DNA of 64,000 nucleotides from assembly GCA_016711095.1 (NCBI GenBank), contig JADJTP010000003.1, forward strand, positions 995,262 through 1,059,261. The letters run 5' to 3'. Below the pieces are notes generated by a model. It saw only the letters and a program-made list of their open reading frames with translations, searched no databases and was not told the origin of the DNA. Positions 1-9,031 of the stretch are shown here, piece by piece. The stretch comes from Actinomycetales bacterium. Its GTDB lineage: Bacteria; Actinomycetota; Actinomycetes; Actinomycetales; Dermatophilaceae. Position numbers and translations under genes: made by a program. Within the stretch, counting starts at the first letter, position 1; each line of letters begins with the position of its first letter.

Positions 1-234
1 CGGCGGCTGCCGCGGGAGAACGCCATCCAGCGCTACAAGGGCCTCGGCGAGATGAACCCGCCCGAGCTGCGTGACACGACGATGGACCCGCAGACCCGCA
101 CCCTGCTGCAGGTCACCCTTGCCGACGCCGCGGCCGCCGACGAGATCTTCTCGATCCTCATGGGCGAAGACGTCGAGTCACGCCGCAGCTTCATCCAACG
201 CAATGCCCGCGACGTCCGCTTCCTTGACATCTGA
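1..234 (+). CDS. gyrB: DNA gyrase subunit B, C-terminal fragment
   Basis: Only the last 77 residues lie in the window; the gene enters from the left edge in frame 1. Gyrase B is the ATPase subunit of the A2B2 topoisomerase that introduces negative supercoils. The visible part is the end of the TOPRIM/C-terminal region: the RYKGLGEMNP stretch, which is near-invariant in GyrB, followed by the usual C-terminal ending RFLDI. gyrA follows 181 bases downstream on the same strand, the normal actinobacterial order near oriC. The identification is secure from the sequence itself. Confidence 0.97.
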   Translation, partial: RRLPRENAIQRYKGLGEMNPPELRDTTMDPQTRTLLQVTLADAAAADEIFSILMGEDVESRRSFIQRNARDVRFLDI

Positions 235-261
235 GGATCTGATGGAGGAACGAACGACGAC

Positions 262-334
262 GGGGGGGCCCCCCCCCCCCCCGCCCCCCGGGGGGCGGGG
301 GGGGGAGAGGGGGGGGGGCCCCCCCCCCCGGGGC
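262..334. repeat. G/C homopolymer tract between gyrB and gyrA
   Basis: About 73 bases made almost only of runs: G7, C14, G, C6, G6, C, G9, AGA, G10, C11, G4. It lies in the gyrB-gyrA spacer and has no coding potential. Such a tract is improbable as stable DNA and looks like a base-calling or assembly artefact, although a genuine structured tract cannot be excluded. Confidence 0.85.
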
Positions 335-357
335 TAGTGAGGAACCCCAAGACCCCC

Positions 358-385
358 GTATGCCGCAGCCGGCTCAGCGGCATAC
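358..385. repeat. Inverted repeat upstream of gyrA
   Basis: GTATGCCGC (358-366) and GCGGCATAC (377-385) form a perfect 9-bp inverted repeat with a 10-base loop, 30 bases before the gyrA start. The arms are two copies of the octamer that is over-represented across the core parts of this window. It could act as a terminator for gyrB or an operator; the sequence alone does not decide. Confidence 0.6.
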
Positions 386-415
386 GGTATCCGTTTGCAG
401 CAGTGAGGAACCCGC

Positions 416-3085
416 ATGAGTGAGCAGCCGCCGATCGAGCCTCCCGACGAGGCACCGGTGGACGATTTCGGTGGTCCGCCGCCGCCGAACGGTGGCGACA
501 AGATCGAACCGATCGATCTCAACACCGAGATGCAGCGCTCGTACATCGACTATGCGATGGCGGTCATCGTCAGTCGCGCGCTGCCCGACGTGCGGGACGG
601 GCTCAAGCCGGTGCATCGGCGCGTGCTCTATGCGATGTATGACGGCGGCTATCGCCCCGACCGGGCCTACAACAAGTGCAGTCGGGTCGTCGGCGATGTC
701 ATGGGGCAATATCACCCGCACGGAGACTCGGCGATCTATGACGCCCTGGTGCGGCTCGTGCAGCCGTGGTCGCTGCGCTATCCGCTTGTCGACGGGCAGG
801 GCAACTTCGGCAGCCCGGGCAACGACGGCGCGGCGGCGCCGCGATACACCGAGTGCCGGATGGCGCAGCTGGCCATGGACATGGTCCGCGACATCACCGA
901 AGACACCGTCGACTTCAAGGACAACTACGACGGCAAGACGAAGGAACCGGTCGTCCTGCCCAGCCGCTTCCCCAACCTGCTCGTCAACGGCAGCTCGGGC
1001 ATCGCGGTCGGCATGGCTACGAACATCCCCCCGCACAACCTGCGCGAGGTGGCCGCGGGCGCCCAGTGGTATCTCGAGCACCACCAGGCCACCCGTGAGG
1101 AGTTGCTCGAGAAGCTGCTGACGATCGTCAAGGGCCCGGACTTCCCGACCGGCGCGCTCATCATGGGCCGCCGCGGCATCGAGGACGCCTATCGCACCGG
1201 GCGTGGGTCGGTCATCATGCGGGCGGTCGTCGCCGTCGAGGAGATCCATGGCCGGGTCTGCCTCGTCGTCACGGAGCTGCCCTATCAGGTCAACCCCGAC
1301 ATGCTCGCGCAGAAGATCGCCGAGCTGGTCCGCGAGGGCCGGGTCGGCGGCATCGCCGACATCCGCGACGAGACCTCCGGGCGCACCGGGCAGCGGCTGG
1401 TCATCGTCCTCAAGCGTGACGCCGTCGCCAAGGTCGTGCTCAACAACCTCTACAAGCACACCCAGTTGCAGACGACCTTCGGCGCGAACATGCTCGCGCT
1501 CGTCGATGAGGTGCCCCGCACCCTGCCGCTGGACTCGTTCATCAGGCATTGGGTGGACCACCAGATTGAAGTCATCCAGCGGCGGACGGCATACCGGCTG
1601 GCGAAGGCCGAGGCCGAGATCCACATCTTGCGCGGCTATCTCAAGGCCCTCGACCAGCTCGACGCGGTCATCGCCCTAATCCGGGCGTCGGCGACCGTCG
1701 AGGTCGCGCGCGTTGGCCTCATCGAGCTGCTCGACATCGACGAGACCCAGGCCAGTGCCATCCTCAGCCTGCAGCTGCGCCGGCTGGCCGCCCTGGAGCG
1801 TCAGAAGATCATCGACGACCATGACGAGCTGTTGACTCGGATCATCGACTTCCAGGACATCCTGGCCCGGCCCGACAGGCAGCGCACGATCGTGTCGACC
1901 GAGCTGGCCGAGATCGTCGACAAGTTCGGCGACGAGCGGCGCACCCGGATCGAGTTCTTCGAGGGCGACATGTCCGTCGAAGACCTCATCCCCGAGGAAG
2001 ACGTCGTCGTCACCATCACCCGCGGCGGCTATGCCAAGCGCACCAAGACCGACCTGTATCGCTCGCAACGCCGCGGCGGCAAGGGAGTTCGCGGGGCACA
2101 GTTGCGCGGTGAGGACGTCGTCGATCACTTCTTCACCACCTCGACACACCATTGGCTGCTGTTCTTCACCACCCTGGGCCGGGTCTATCGGGCCAGGGCG
2201 CATGAGCTGCCTGAAGGTGGACGCGACGCCAAGGGACAACACGTCGCCAACCTGCTGGCCTTCCAGCCGGGCGAGGACATCGCCCAGGTGTTGGCGATCA
2301 CCGACTATCAGCAGGCGCCGTATCTCGTCCTCGCCACCCGCGCCGGCCTGATCAAGAAGACCCGGTTGTCCGAGTACGACTCGCCGCGCACCGGCGGACT
2401 CATCGCCGTCAACCTGCGCGAGGACGATGTGCTCGTGGGCGTGGGCCTGGCCGCTCCCGAGGACGATCTGCTACTGGTCTCCCGCAAGGGGCAGTCGGTG
2501 CGTTTTCAGGCCGACGACGAACGGCTGCGCCCGATGGGCAGGGCCACCTCGGGTGTCACCGGGATGCGTTTCAAGGTGGGCGACCGGCTGCTGGCGATGT
2601 CGGTCGTGACGGCCGGGACCGAGCCCGACGTCTTCGTCGTCTTCGAGAACGGCCTGGCCAAACGCACGCCCATTGCCGAATATCGGCGCCAAGGTCGGGG
2701 CGGCACCGGTATCCAGGTCGCCAAGCTCTCCGACAAGGGCGGTGACCTCGTCGGCGCGCTCACCGTGACCGCCGAGGACGAGGTCATGGTTGTCATGGAG
2801 AAGGGCAAGATCGTCCGCTCGCGCGTCGATGAGGTGCGGCATACCGGGCGGTCCACCATGGGTGTGAAGTTCGCGACGCCCGATCGGGGAGACTCGATTG
2901 TCGCGGTGGCGCGCAACCACGAAAGCGGTCCGGAGGACGACAATGGCGTAGCGTCTGATGAGGGCAGTTCAGCCCCGACTGATGACAGCGACTCCGTCCT
3001 GCCCGACGACGTGCATGCACGCGCGGACACCGCCACGCCGGAGTCCCGGTCCGAGTCCGACGAGCAGCCTGGAGGTAGCGAGTGA
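416..3085 (+). CDS. gyrA: DNA gyrase subunit A
   Basis: 889 residues, the catalytic DNA-cleaving subunit of gyrase. The active-site tyrosine lies in AAPRYTE (Tyr about residue 144); the winged-helix/tower part follows, and the C-terminal DNA-wrapping beta-pinwheel carries the GyrA box QRRGGKG near residue 551. The final ~50 residues are an acidic Ser/Asp/Glu-rich tail, common in actinobacteria. The ATG at 416 is preceded by a GAGG ribosome-binding site. The stop overlaps the GTG start of the DUF3566 gene (GTGA), so the two are probably translationally coupled. Confidence 0.98.
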   Translation: MSEQPPIEPPDEAPVDDFGGPPPPNGGDKIEPIDLNTEMQRSYIDYAMAVIVSRALPDVRDGLKPVHRRVLYAMYDGGYRPDRAYNKCSRVVGDVMGQYHPHGDSAIYDALVRLVQPWSLRYPLVDGQGNFGSPGNDGAAAPRYTECRMAQLAMDMVRDITEDTVDFKDNYDGKTKEPVVLPSRFPNLLVNGSSGIAVGMATNIPPHNLREVAAGAQWYLEHHQATREELLEKLLTIVKGPDFPTGALIMGRRGIEDAYRTGRGSVIMRAVVAVEEIHGRVCLVVTELPYQVNPDMLAQKIAELVREGRVGGIADIRDETSGRTGQRLVIVLKRDAVAKVVLNNLYKHTQLQTTFGANMLALVDEVPRTLPLDSFIRHWVDHQIEVIQRRTAYRLAKAEAEIHILRGYLKALDQLDAVIALIRASATVEVARVGLIELLDIDETQASAILSLQLRRLAALERQKIIDDHDELLTRIIDFQDILARPDRQRTIVSTELAEIVDKFGDERRTRIEFFEGDMSVEDLIPEEDVVVTITRGGYAKRTKTDLYRSQRRGGKGVRGAQLRGEDVVDHFFTTSTHHWLLFFTTLGRVYRARAHELPEGGRDAKGQHVANLLAFQPGEDIAQVLAITDYQQAPYLVLATRAGLIKKTRLSEYDSPRTGGLIAVNLREDDVLVGVGLAAPEDDLLLVSRKGQSVRFQADDERLRPMGRATSGVTGMRFKVGDRLLAMSVVTAGTEPDVFVVFENGLAKRTPIAEYRRQGRGGTGIQVAKLSDKGGDLVGALTVTAEDEVMVVMEKGKIVRSRVDEVRHTGRSTMGVKFATPDRGDSIVAVARNHESGPEDDNGVASDEGSSAPTDDSDSVLPDDVHARADTATPESRSESDEQPGGSE

Positions 3086-3639
3086 GCACACCTGGGGGCG
3101 CCACCTCCTCCGGCCCGCCCACCACCAAGTTGAGCACGCCCGGTGCGCCACCTGCAGCAGCGGGTGACCCGCCGACGGCCGGGGGCGCCGCCGCGAAGAC
3201 GGCTGCCGCCATCAAGACCGCCGCCATCAAGACCGCTGCGGCTGCCACCGCCCCGTCGGCCAAGTCGCGGTCCGGCACCCGACGGGTACGGCTGGCCGTC
3301 TCACGGGTCGACCCGTGGTCGGCGATGAAGATCTCGTTCCTGCTGTCCTTCGCTGCCGGGATCGGCCTCGTCGTCACGACGATGGTGTTGTGGATGATCC
3401 TGTCGGGGATGAGCGTCTTCAACGACATCGACGGTCTCGTCAAGAGCATGCAGCCCAACTCAGCCGACCCGTTCACGATCATGGACTACATCAGCTTCCC
3501 GCGGGTGACCTCGCTCGCGATGGTCGTCGCCGTCGTCGACGTCATCCTGCTCACCGCACTGGGCACCCTGTCGGCGTATCTCTATAACCTCAGTGCCGCG
3601 CTCGTCGGCGGCGTGCAACTCACCCTCACCGACGACTGA
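3082..3639 (+). CDS. DUF3566 domain membrane protein
   Basis: 185 residues, starting at GTG 3082 inside the gyrA stop codon. The first ~75 residues are Ala/Pro/Thr/Lys-rich and probably disordered. Then comes the DUF3566 core: RVDPWSAMKISFLLSFAAG leading into a first membrane helix, an external segment, and a second helix before a short tail. The DUF3566 family almost always sits directly after gyrA in actinobacteria; its function is unknown to me. The position argues for co-transcription with gyrase. Confidence 0.93.
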   Translation: MSTPGGATSSGPPTTKLSTPGAPPAAAGDPPTAGGAAAKTAAAIKTAAIKTAAAATAPSAKSRSGTRRVRLAVSRVDPWSAMKISFLLSFAAGIGLVVTTMVLWMILSGMSVFNDIDGLVKSMQPNSADPFTIMDYISFPRVTSLAMVVAVVDVILLTALGTLSAYLYNLSAALVGGVQLTLTDD

Positions 3640-3703
3640 CGTGCTGCGCCCTGACGCGCCGCACCCGGGCGCGGGCGGTGCGCGGGCGGCATACGGCACC
3701 GTT

Positions 3704-3733
3704 TTGATCGGGGTCGAGGCCGTGGGGTAGTCT
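3704..3733 (+). promoter_or_regulatory. Probable promoter of tRNA-Ile
   Basis: TTGATC (3704-3709) and TAGTCT (3728-3733) are separated by 18 bases and sit 40 bases upstream of the tRNA-Ile gene. They resemble vegetative actinobacterial -35 and -10 boxes. Confidence 0.5.
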
Positions 3734-3772
3734 GACGGGTCGCGGCGGTCATCCGTCGCGCGATGGTGACGC

Positions 3773-3849
3773 GGGCCTATAGCTCAGACGGTTAGAGCGC
3801 TTCCCTGATAAGGAAGAGGCCGGAGGTTCAAGTCCTCCTAGGCCCACCA
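3773..3849 (+). tRNA. tRNA-Ile (GAT), CCA encoded
   Basis: The cloverleaf can be drawn by eye: acceptor GGGCCTA pairs with TAGGCCC, the anticodon stem CTTCC/GGAAG carries loop CTGATAA with anticodon GAT (3807-3809), and the T-arm loop reads TTCAAGT. Discriminator A at 3846 is followed by an encoded CCA. The tRNA-Ile/tRNA-Ala pair after gyrA is typical of actinobacteria. Confidence 0.97.
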
Positions 3850-3876
3850 CCGTCGCCCAACAGCGGGAGGTATGCC

Positions 3877-4017
3877 GTGCCGAAGAGGTTGTGGATCACC
3901 CTCGCGGCCGCTGTCGCAGCGGTTCTCGCGGTGCGCAAGTCCGTCGCCGAGCAGCGGGCCGAGCGAGAGCTGTGGGCCGAGGCGACCGACGATGTGCGCC
4001 GGCCCGAGCAGTCCTGA
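3877..4017 (+). CDS. DLW-39 family small protein
   Basis: 46 residues from GTG 3877, with a GGGAGG ribosome-binding site 7 bases upstream. It starts MPKRLWITLAAAVAAVLAVR, a short hydrophobic helix followed by a basic residue, and ends in a charged segment with ELWAEATD, the family signature (DLWAEATD in the consensus). Members of this tiny actinobacterial family normally sit between the tRNA-Ile and tRNA-Ala genes, as here. An ATG at 3872 in another frame gives an unrelated product and is not the start. The function is unknown. Confidence 0.9.
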   Translation: MPKRLWITLAAAVAAVLAVRKSVAEQRAERELWAEATDDVRRPEQS

Positions 4018-4037
4018 GGCTGGCGTCTCCCGTTTAC

Positions 4038-4110
4038 GGGGCCATGGCGCAATTGGTAGCGCACCTGCTTTGCAAGCAGGGGGTTAGGGGTTCGAGTCCC
4101 CTTGGCTCCA
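4038..4110 (+). tRNA. tRNA-Ala (TGC); island attachment site
   Basis: Acceptor GGGGCCA pairs with TGGCTCC (one G-T pair), the D-arm is present, the anticodon stem CCTGC/GCAGG carries loop TTTGCAA with anticodon TGC (4071-4073), and the T-arm is AGGGG/CCCCT. No CCA is encoded; the next bases are CTG. The 3' part from 4069 onward is repeated at 22818-22858, so this gene is the apparent integration site of the island to its right. Confidence 0.96.
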
Positions 4111-4114
4111 CTGA

Positions 4115-4158
4115 CACACCGACGACCCGACACGCCCTTTCGTCGAGTCGTCTGTGTG
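4115..4158 (+). terminator. Hairpin downstream of tRNA-Ala
   Basis: CACACCGACGACCCGAC (4115-4131) can pair with 4142-4158 with two mismatched positions around a ten-base loop. A better-preserved copy follows the partial tRNA at 22863-22906. It is probably the tRNA-Ala terminator, duplicated with the attachment region. Confidence 0.6.
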
Positions 4159-4176
4159 TCATCGGTGTTGAGGCGT

Positions 4177-4255
4177 CTCGAACCCCGGTGGGGTTCTGGG
4201 CCCACATGGGTGAGCGGAGCGAGCCCATGGGGCGTCCCCTTGGCTCCACTGCAGG
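4177..4255. repeat. Diverged copy of the 80-bp att-associated repeat
   Basis: Roughly 79 bases matching, with a few changes, the two perfect tandem units at 22926-23085. It begins CTCGAACCCCGGTGGGGTTC, itself a hairpin, contains the palindrome-like CATGGG...CCCATG, and ends in CTTGGCTCCACT, the 3' end of tRNA-Ala. Confidence 0.8.
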
Positions 4256-5097
4256 TCAGAGGCCATTCCAGCAGGGAAGCGCCTCGGATTGTCGCTTGCC
4301 GCAGTGTCTTGCAGCAGCGCGGGGTCATCGTCGGTGGTGCTAGTTGGTACGAACGCCTCGCCAAGCTAGGCGAGGGCTGCTCGGGTGCTCTTGAGGACTG
4401 GAAGCACCCCATCCACCACAATCGCTCGAGTGACGATTAGGGGCTCTTCCCAATCGAGAGTGTGGTCGCGGGTGGGCCGGGTCGGCGCGTCGGTGGCTGG
4501 GGAGGGTCGAGGTCTTCCGATGATTGAGGTTCCTACGCCTTCGATCAGGAAGACCTCGACGTGTCTGACGGTACCTTCGCGAGCCCTGACTTGAGCACGT
4601 TCTGTCGTCTGGATGAGCTGGGCTTGGCGGTTGTCGGCCAACGCGTCGGCGCCGATCGTGCGGTGCTTGCCTGTCGGGTGGTCGAGCCGGATGACTGGTG
4701 CCGCCAGTGTGGCTGCCAGGGCATCGCGCGGGACACCGTGGTCCGTCGGCTGGCGCACGAGCCGTTCGGGTGGCGACCGACGACGCTGGAGGTGACGATC
4801 CGCCGCTATCGGTGCACCGGGTGTGGGCGTGTGTGGCGGCAGGACACGTCCAAGGCCGCGCAGCCCCGGGCGAAGATCTCCCGCCGTGGGCTGCGGTGGG
4901 CGCTGGAGGGGGTTGTCTGCGCGCACCTGACGATCGCTCGGGTTGCTGCGGGACTGGCCGTGGCGTGGGATACCGCCAACACCGCGGTGCTGGCCGAGGG
5001 CAAACGGGTGTTGATCACCGGCGAGGACCGTTTCGAGGGCGTGCACGTCGTTGGCGTCGACGAACATGTCTGGCGCCATACTCGCCGCGGCGACAAG

Positions 5098-6586
5098 GGC
5101 GGATTCAACTGGTCGTCGCAACACCTTGATCACGGAGGTGTTGGATGGGACGTCCAAGGACACAGCTGCCGCAGGCGCCGGCCGGGGCGCGACGGCAGTG
5201 GGCGGCGGATCGGGCGATGCGGGCGCCGATGCGCTCACCCGGACGGCCGGAGCCGTCGCGTGCCGTGCAGCGGGAGTTCTGGCGCCTGATCGCGACGGGG
5301 GTCACCACGGTCGAGGCGTCGGCTGGGGTGGGCGTGTCATGGCCGGTCGGGTCACGGTGGTTTCGCCACGCTGGCGGGATGACGCCGCTGAACCTGGACG
5401 AGCCCACGGGCCGCTATCTGTCGTTCGCCGAGCGTGAGGAGATCGCGCTGCTCAAAGCCCAGGACAAGGGCGTGCGCGAGATCGCGCGCACGGCCGGGCG
5501 CGACCCCGGGACCATCTCTCGTGAGCTACGCCGCAACGCCGCGACCAGGGGCGGCAAGCCGGTGTACCGCGCCGTGGTCGCCCAGTGGAAGGCGCAGCAG
5601 GCGGCGAAGCGCCCGAAGACGGCGAAGCTGGTGGGCAACGAGCGGTTACGTGAGTACGTGCAGGACCGGCTCGCGGGGATCGTCCGCAGGCCTGACGGCA
5701 CGATCGTCCCCGGCCCCCGGACGCCCCAGTGGAAGGGGCTGAACAAGCCTCATCGCCAGGACCGGCGGTGGTCCACGGCGTGGAGCCCGGAGCAGATCGC
5801 GCACCGGTTGAAGGTCGACTTCCCCGATGATGAGTGCATGCGGATCAGCCACGAGGCGATCTACCAGTCGCTGTTCATCCAGGGACGCGGCGCGCTCAAG
5901 CGTGAATTGGTCACCTGCCTACGTACCGGCCGGGCGTTGCGCCAGCCGAGGGCCCGATCACGGAACAAGCCCCAGGGGCACGTCACCGCCGATGTCGTCC
6001 TGAGCAAGCGACCCGCCGAGGCCGAGGACCGCGCCGTTCCCGGCCATTGGGAGGGCGACCTGATCATCGGGACAGGCAGGTCGGCGATCGGCACGCTCGT
6101 CGAGCGCAGCAGCCGCGCCACGCTGCTGGTCCACCTGCCACGCATGGAGGGCTGGGGTGAACAACCGTCTGTCAAGAACGGACCGGCTCTCGGGGGGCTA
6201 CGGGGCCGTCGCGATGAACGCCGCGCTCACCGCGTCGGTCACCACGTTGCCCGAGCAGCTGCGCAAGACCCTGACGTGGGACCGCGGCAAGGAACTGTCG
6301 GGCCACGCGCAGTTCACGTTGGAGACCGGGACACGGGTGTTCTTCGCCGACCCCCACTCACCGTGGCAGCGTCCGACGAACGAGAACACCAACGGCCTGC
6401 TGCGCCAGTACTTCCCCAAGGGCACCGACCTGTCGCGATGGTCCGCCGAAGACCTCGAGGCCGTCGCTCATGCGCTCAACAACCGGCCCCGAAAGATCCT
6501 CGACTGGAAGACACCCGCCGAGGTATTCGAGGAGCAACTACGCTCCCTAAAACAACCCGGTGTTGCAACGACCCCTTGAACTGGCC
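5098..6586 (+). mobile_element. IS30-family element, copy 1
   Basis: 1489 bp with ends GGCGGATTCAACTGGTCGTC and, read inward from the right, GGCCAGTTCAAGGGGTCGTT. It is flanked by 3-bp direct repeats AAG (5095-5097, 6587-6589), the duplication length typical of IS30. It is nearly identical to copy 2, which lies in opposite orientation 450 bp away. Confidence 0.92.
5145..6579 (+). pseudogene. IS30-family transposase, copy 1 (frameshifted)
   Basis: It starts MGRPRTQLPQ at 5145. An N-terminal HTH (REIARTAGRDPGTISRELRR) recognises the IS ends. The DDE integrase core has its first Asp in GHWEGDLIIG, its second in TWDRGKE and its Glu in RPTNENTNGLLRQYF. At 6192-6197 this copy has six G where copy 2 has five; the extra base shifts the frame after GPALGG, and the C-terminal half continues in another frame to 6579. 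Removing one G gives a full-length transposase of normal length. Confidence 0.9.
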
Positions 6587-7036
6587 AAGTACGTCACCGT
6601 GATCATCGACCTCACCCCGGTCCGAGACCGCACCGGCCCAGCCCGCCTGTTGGACATGGTCGAAGGCCGGTCCAAGACCGCGTTCAAGACCTGGCTGGCC
6701 GCACGACCCCAGGCCTGGCGCGACGCGGTACAGGTGGTCGCGATGGACGGGTTCACCGGCTTCAAGACCGCCGCCGCCGAAGAACTACCTGCCGCGACTG
6801 CGGTGATGGATCCCTTCCACGTGGCCCGGCTCGCCGGTGACGCCTTGGAGAAGTGCCGCCAACGCGTACAGCAAGACACCCTCGGGCACCGTGGACGCTC
6901 CGGCGACCCGCTGTTCCGGGCCAGGCGCACCCTGCACACGGGTGAGGACCTGCTCACCGACCGGCAACGCGAACGACTCATGGTCCTGTTCACCAGCACC
7001 GAGCATGTCGAGGTCGAAGCCACCTGGGGCACCCTA

Positions 7037-8522
7037 GGCCAGTTCAAGGGGTCGTTGCAACACCGGGTTGTTTTAGGGAGCGTAGTTGCTCCTCGAATAC
7101 CTCGGCGGGTGTCTTCCAGTCGAGGATCTTTCGGGGCCGGTTGTTGAGCGCATGAGCGACGGCCTCGAGGTCTTCGGCGGACCATCGCGACAGGTCGGTG
7201 CCCTTGGGGAAGTACTGGCGCAGCAGGCCGTTGGTGTTCTCGTTCGTCCGCGCTGCCACGGCGAGTGGGGTCGGCGAAGAACACCCGTGTCCCGGTCTCC
7301 AACGTGAACTGCGCGTGGCCCGACAGTTCCTTGCCGCGGTCCCACGTCAGGGTCTTGCGCAGCTGCTCGGGCAACGTGGTGACCGACGCGGTGAGCGCGG
7401 CGTTCATCGCGACGGCCCCGTAGCCCCCGAGAGCCGGTCCGTTCTTGACAGACGGTTGTTCACCCCAGCCCTCCATGCGTGGCAGGTGGACCAGCAGCGT
7501 GGCGCGGCTGCTGCGCTCGACGAGCGTGCCGATCGCCGACCTGCCTGTCCCGATGATCAGGTCGCCCTCCCAATGGCCGGGAACGGCGCGGTCCTCGGCC
7601 TCGGCGGGTCGCTTGCTCAGGACGACATCGGCGGTGACGTGCCCCTGGGGCTTGTTCCGTGATCGGGCCCTCGGCTGGCGCAACGCCCGGCCGGTACGTA
7701 GGCAGGTGACCAATTCACGCTTGAGCGCGCCGCGTCCCTGGATGAACAGCGACTGGTAGATCGCCTCGTGGCTGATCCGCATGCACTCATCATCGGGGAA
7801 GTCGACCTTCAACCGGTGCGCGATCTGCTCCGGGCTCCACGCCGTGGACCACCGCCGGTCCTGGCGATGAGGCTTGTTCAGCCCCTTCCACTGGGGCGTC
7901 CGGGGGCCGGGGACGATCGTGCCGTCAGGCCTGCGGACGATCCCCGCGAGCCGGTCCTGCACGTACTCACGTAACCGCTCGTTGCCCACCAGCTTCGCCG
8001 TCTTCGGGCGCTTCGCCGCCTGCTGCGCCTTCCACTGGGCGACCACGGCGCGGTACACCGGCTTGCCGCCCCTGGTCGCGGCGTTGCGGCGTAGCTCACG
8101 AGAGATGGTCCCGGGGTCGCGCCCGGCCGTGCGCGCGATCTCGCGCACGCCCTTGTCCTGGGCTTTGAGCAGCGCGATCTCCTCACGCTCGGCGAACGAC
8201 AGATAGCGGCCCGTGGGCTCGTCCAGGTTCAGCGGCGTCATCCCGCCAGCGTGGCGAAACCACCGTGACCCGACCGGCCATGACACGCCCACCCCAGCCG
8301 ACGCCTCGACCGTGGTGACCCCCGTCGCGATCAGGCGCCAGAACTCCCGCTGCACGGCACGCGACGGCTCCGGCCGTCCGGGTGAGCGCATCGGCGCCCG
8401 CATCGCCCGATCCGCCGCCCACTGCCGTCGCGCCCCGGCCGGCGCCTGCGGCAGCTGTGTCCTTGGACGTCCCATCCAACACCTCCGTGATCAAGGTGTT
8501 GCGACGACCAGTTGAATCCGCC
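7037..8522 (-). mobile_element. IS30-family element, copy 2 (inverted)
   Basis: 1486 bp, reverse orientation relative to copy 1, flanked by 3-bp direct repeats CTA (7034-7036 and 8523-8525). The ends match those of copy 1. It differs from copy 1 by three missing bases. Different target duplications show the two copies arrived by separate transposition events. Confidence 0.92.
7044..8475 (-). pseudogene. IS30-family transposase, copy 2 (frameshifted)
   Basis: Same protein as copy 1, read leftward from 8475. It is open past GPALGGYGAVAMNAAL, where copy 1 breaks, but loses frame in VFFADP because four G (7267-7270, plus strand) stand where copy 1 has five; a second one-base deletion lies about 20 bases further on. 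The last catalytic Glu is therefore out of frame. Each copy carries the intact version of the other's lesion, so a consensus transposase can be read from the pair. Confidence 0.9.
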
Positions 8523-9031
8523 CTATCAGCGGATCATCACCGCCTACCGCGAACCCGACCGTGCCCGAGCCCGCACGATGATGAGCGCCGTCATCGATAC
8601 CCTCGCCGACGGCGTCCCCACCGTCTTGGTCGAACTACGCAAGCTCGGAAGGACTCTCAACCAGCGCGCGGCAGACGTCCTGGCCTACTTCGACCGGCCC
8701 GGCACCAGCAACGGCCCGACCGAGGCGATCAACGGCCGCCTCGAGCACCTGCGCGGATCCGCCCTAGGCTTCCGCAACCTCACCAACTACATCGCCCGAT
8801 GCCTACTCGAGGCCGGCGGGTTCAGACCCCGCCTACACCCTGGATTGGGATGAGCCCGATTAGGGGCCTCATGCGCGCCGGAAGCACGAAAGCAAAAGGC
8901 GTTCCCACCTCCGGCCCTACGAGCACACTCACCGTTCGGATCCGCAAAGCCTGCGTCATAAGGCCGCGAGCCGACGGCTTCGCCCTTTCGGCCGAAGGCG
9001 GTGTGGAGTATTGCAGCGTGATCCCGGTCCC

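Larger units (their letters stand above)
4561..8853 (+). pseudogene. ISL3-family transposase, split in three
   Basis: Three collinear fragments: 4561-5097 (N-terminal zinc-finger part with CRQCGC and CTGCGRVW, then the HTH region and the start of the catalytic domain, VVGVDEHVW), 6590-7036 (YVTVIIDLTPVRD and VVAMDGFTGFK, VMDPFHVARLAG) and 8526-8853 (YQRIITAYREPD, SNGPTEAINGRL). Excising the first IS30 copy and one AAG duplicate restores GDKYVTVIIDL, exactly the family sequence. At the second junction one extra base remains, so the last fragment is also out of frame. It cannot give an active transposase as it stands. Confidence 0.9.
4442..8856. mobile_element. ISL3-family element interrupted by two IS30 copies
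   Basis: The termini GGCTCTTCCCAATC (left) and GATTGGGATGAGCC (right) are imperfect inverted repeats extending about 30 bases. The element is flanked by the perfect 8-bp direct repeat CGATTAGG (4434-4441 and 8857-8864), the duplication length expected for ISL3. Removing the two nested IS30 copies leaves about 1.44 kb, a normal ISL3 size. The 167 bases after the right flank hold no gene. Confidence 0.92.

Noticed and set aside
374..1624. A 416-codon open frame on the minus strand within gyrA
   Set aside because: It is the antisense of gyrA, lacks any recognisable motif and arises from high GC content.
3872..4087. Plus-strand frame from ATG 3872 across DLW-39 and tRNA-Ala
   Set aside because: It reads through a tRNA gene; GTG 3877 gives the known DLW-39 product.
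5098..8522. Composite transposon formed by the two IS30 copies
   Set aside because: The segment between them is only part of the ISL3 transposase, and different target duplications show independent insertions.
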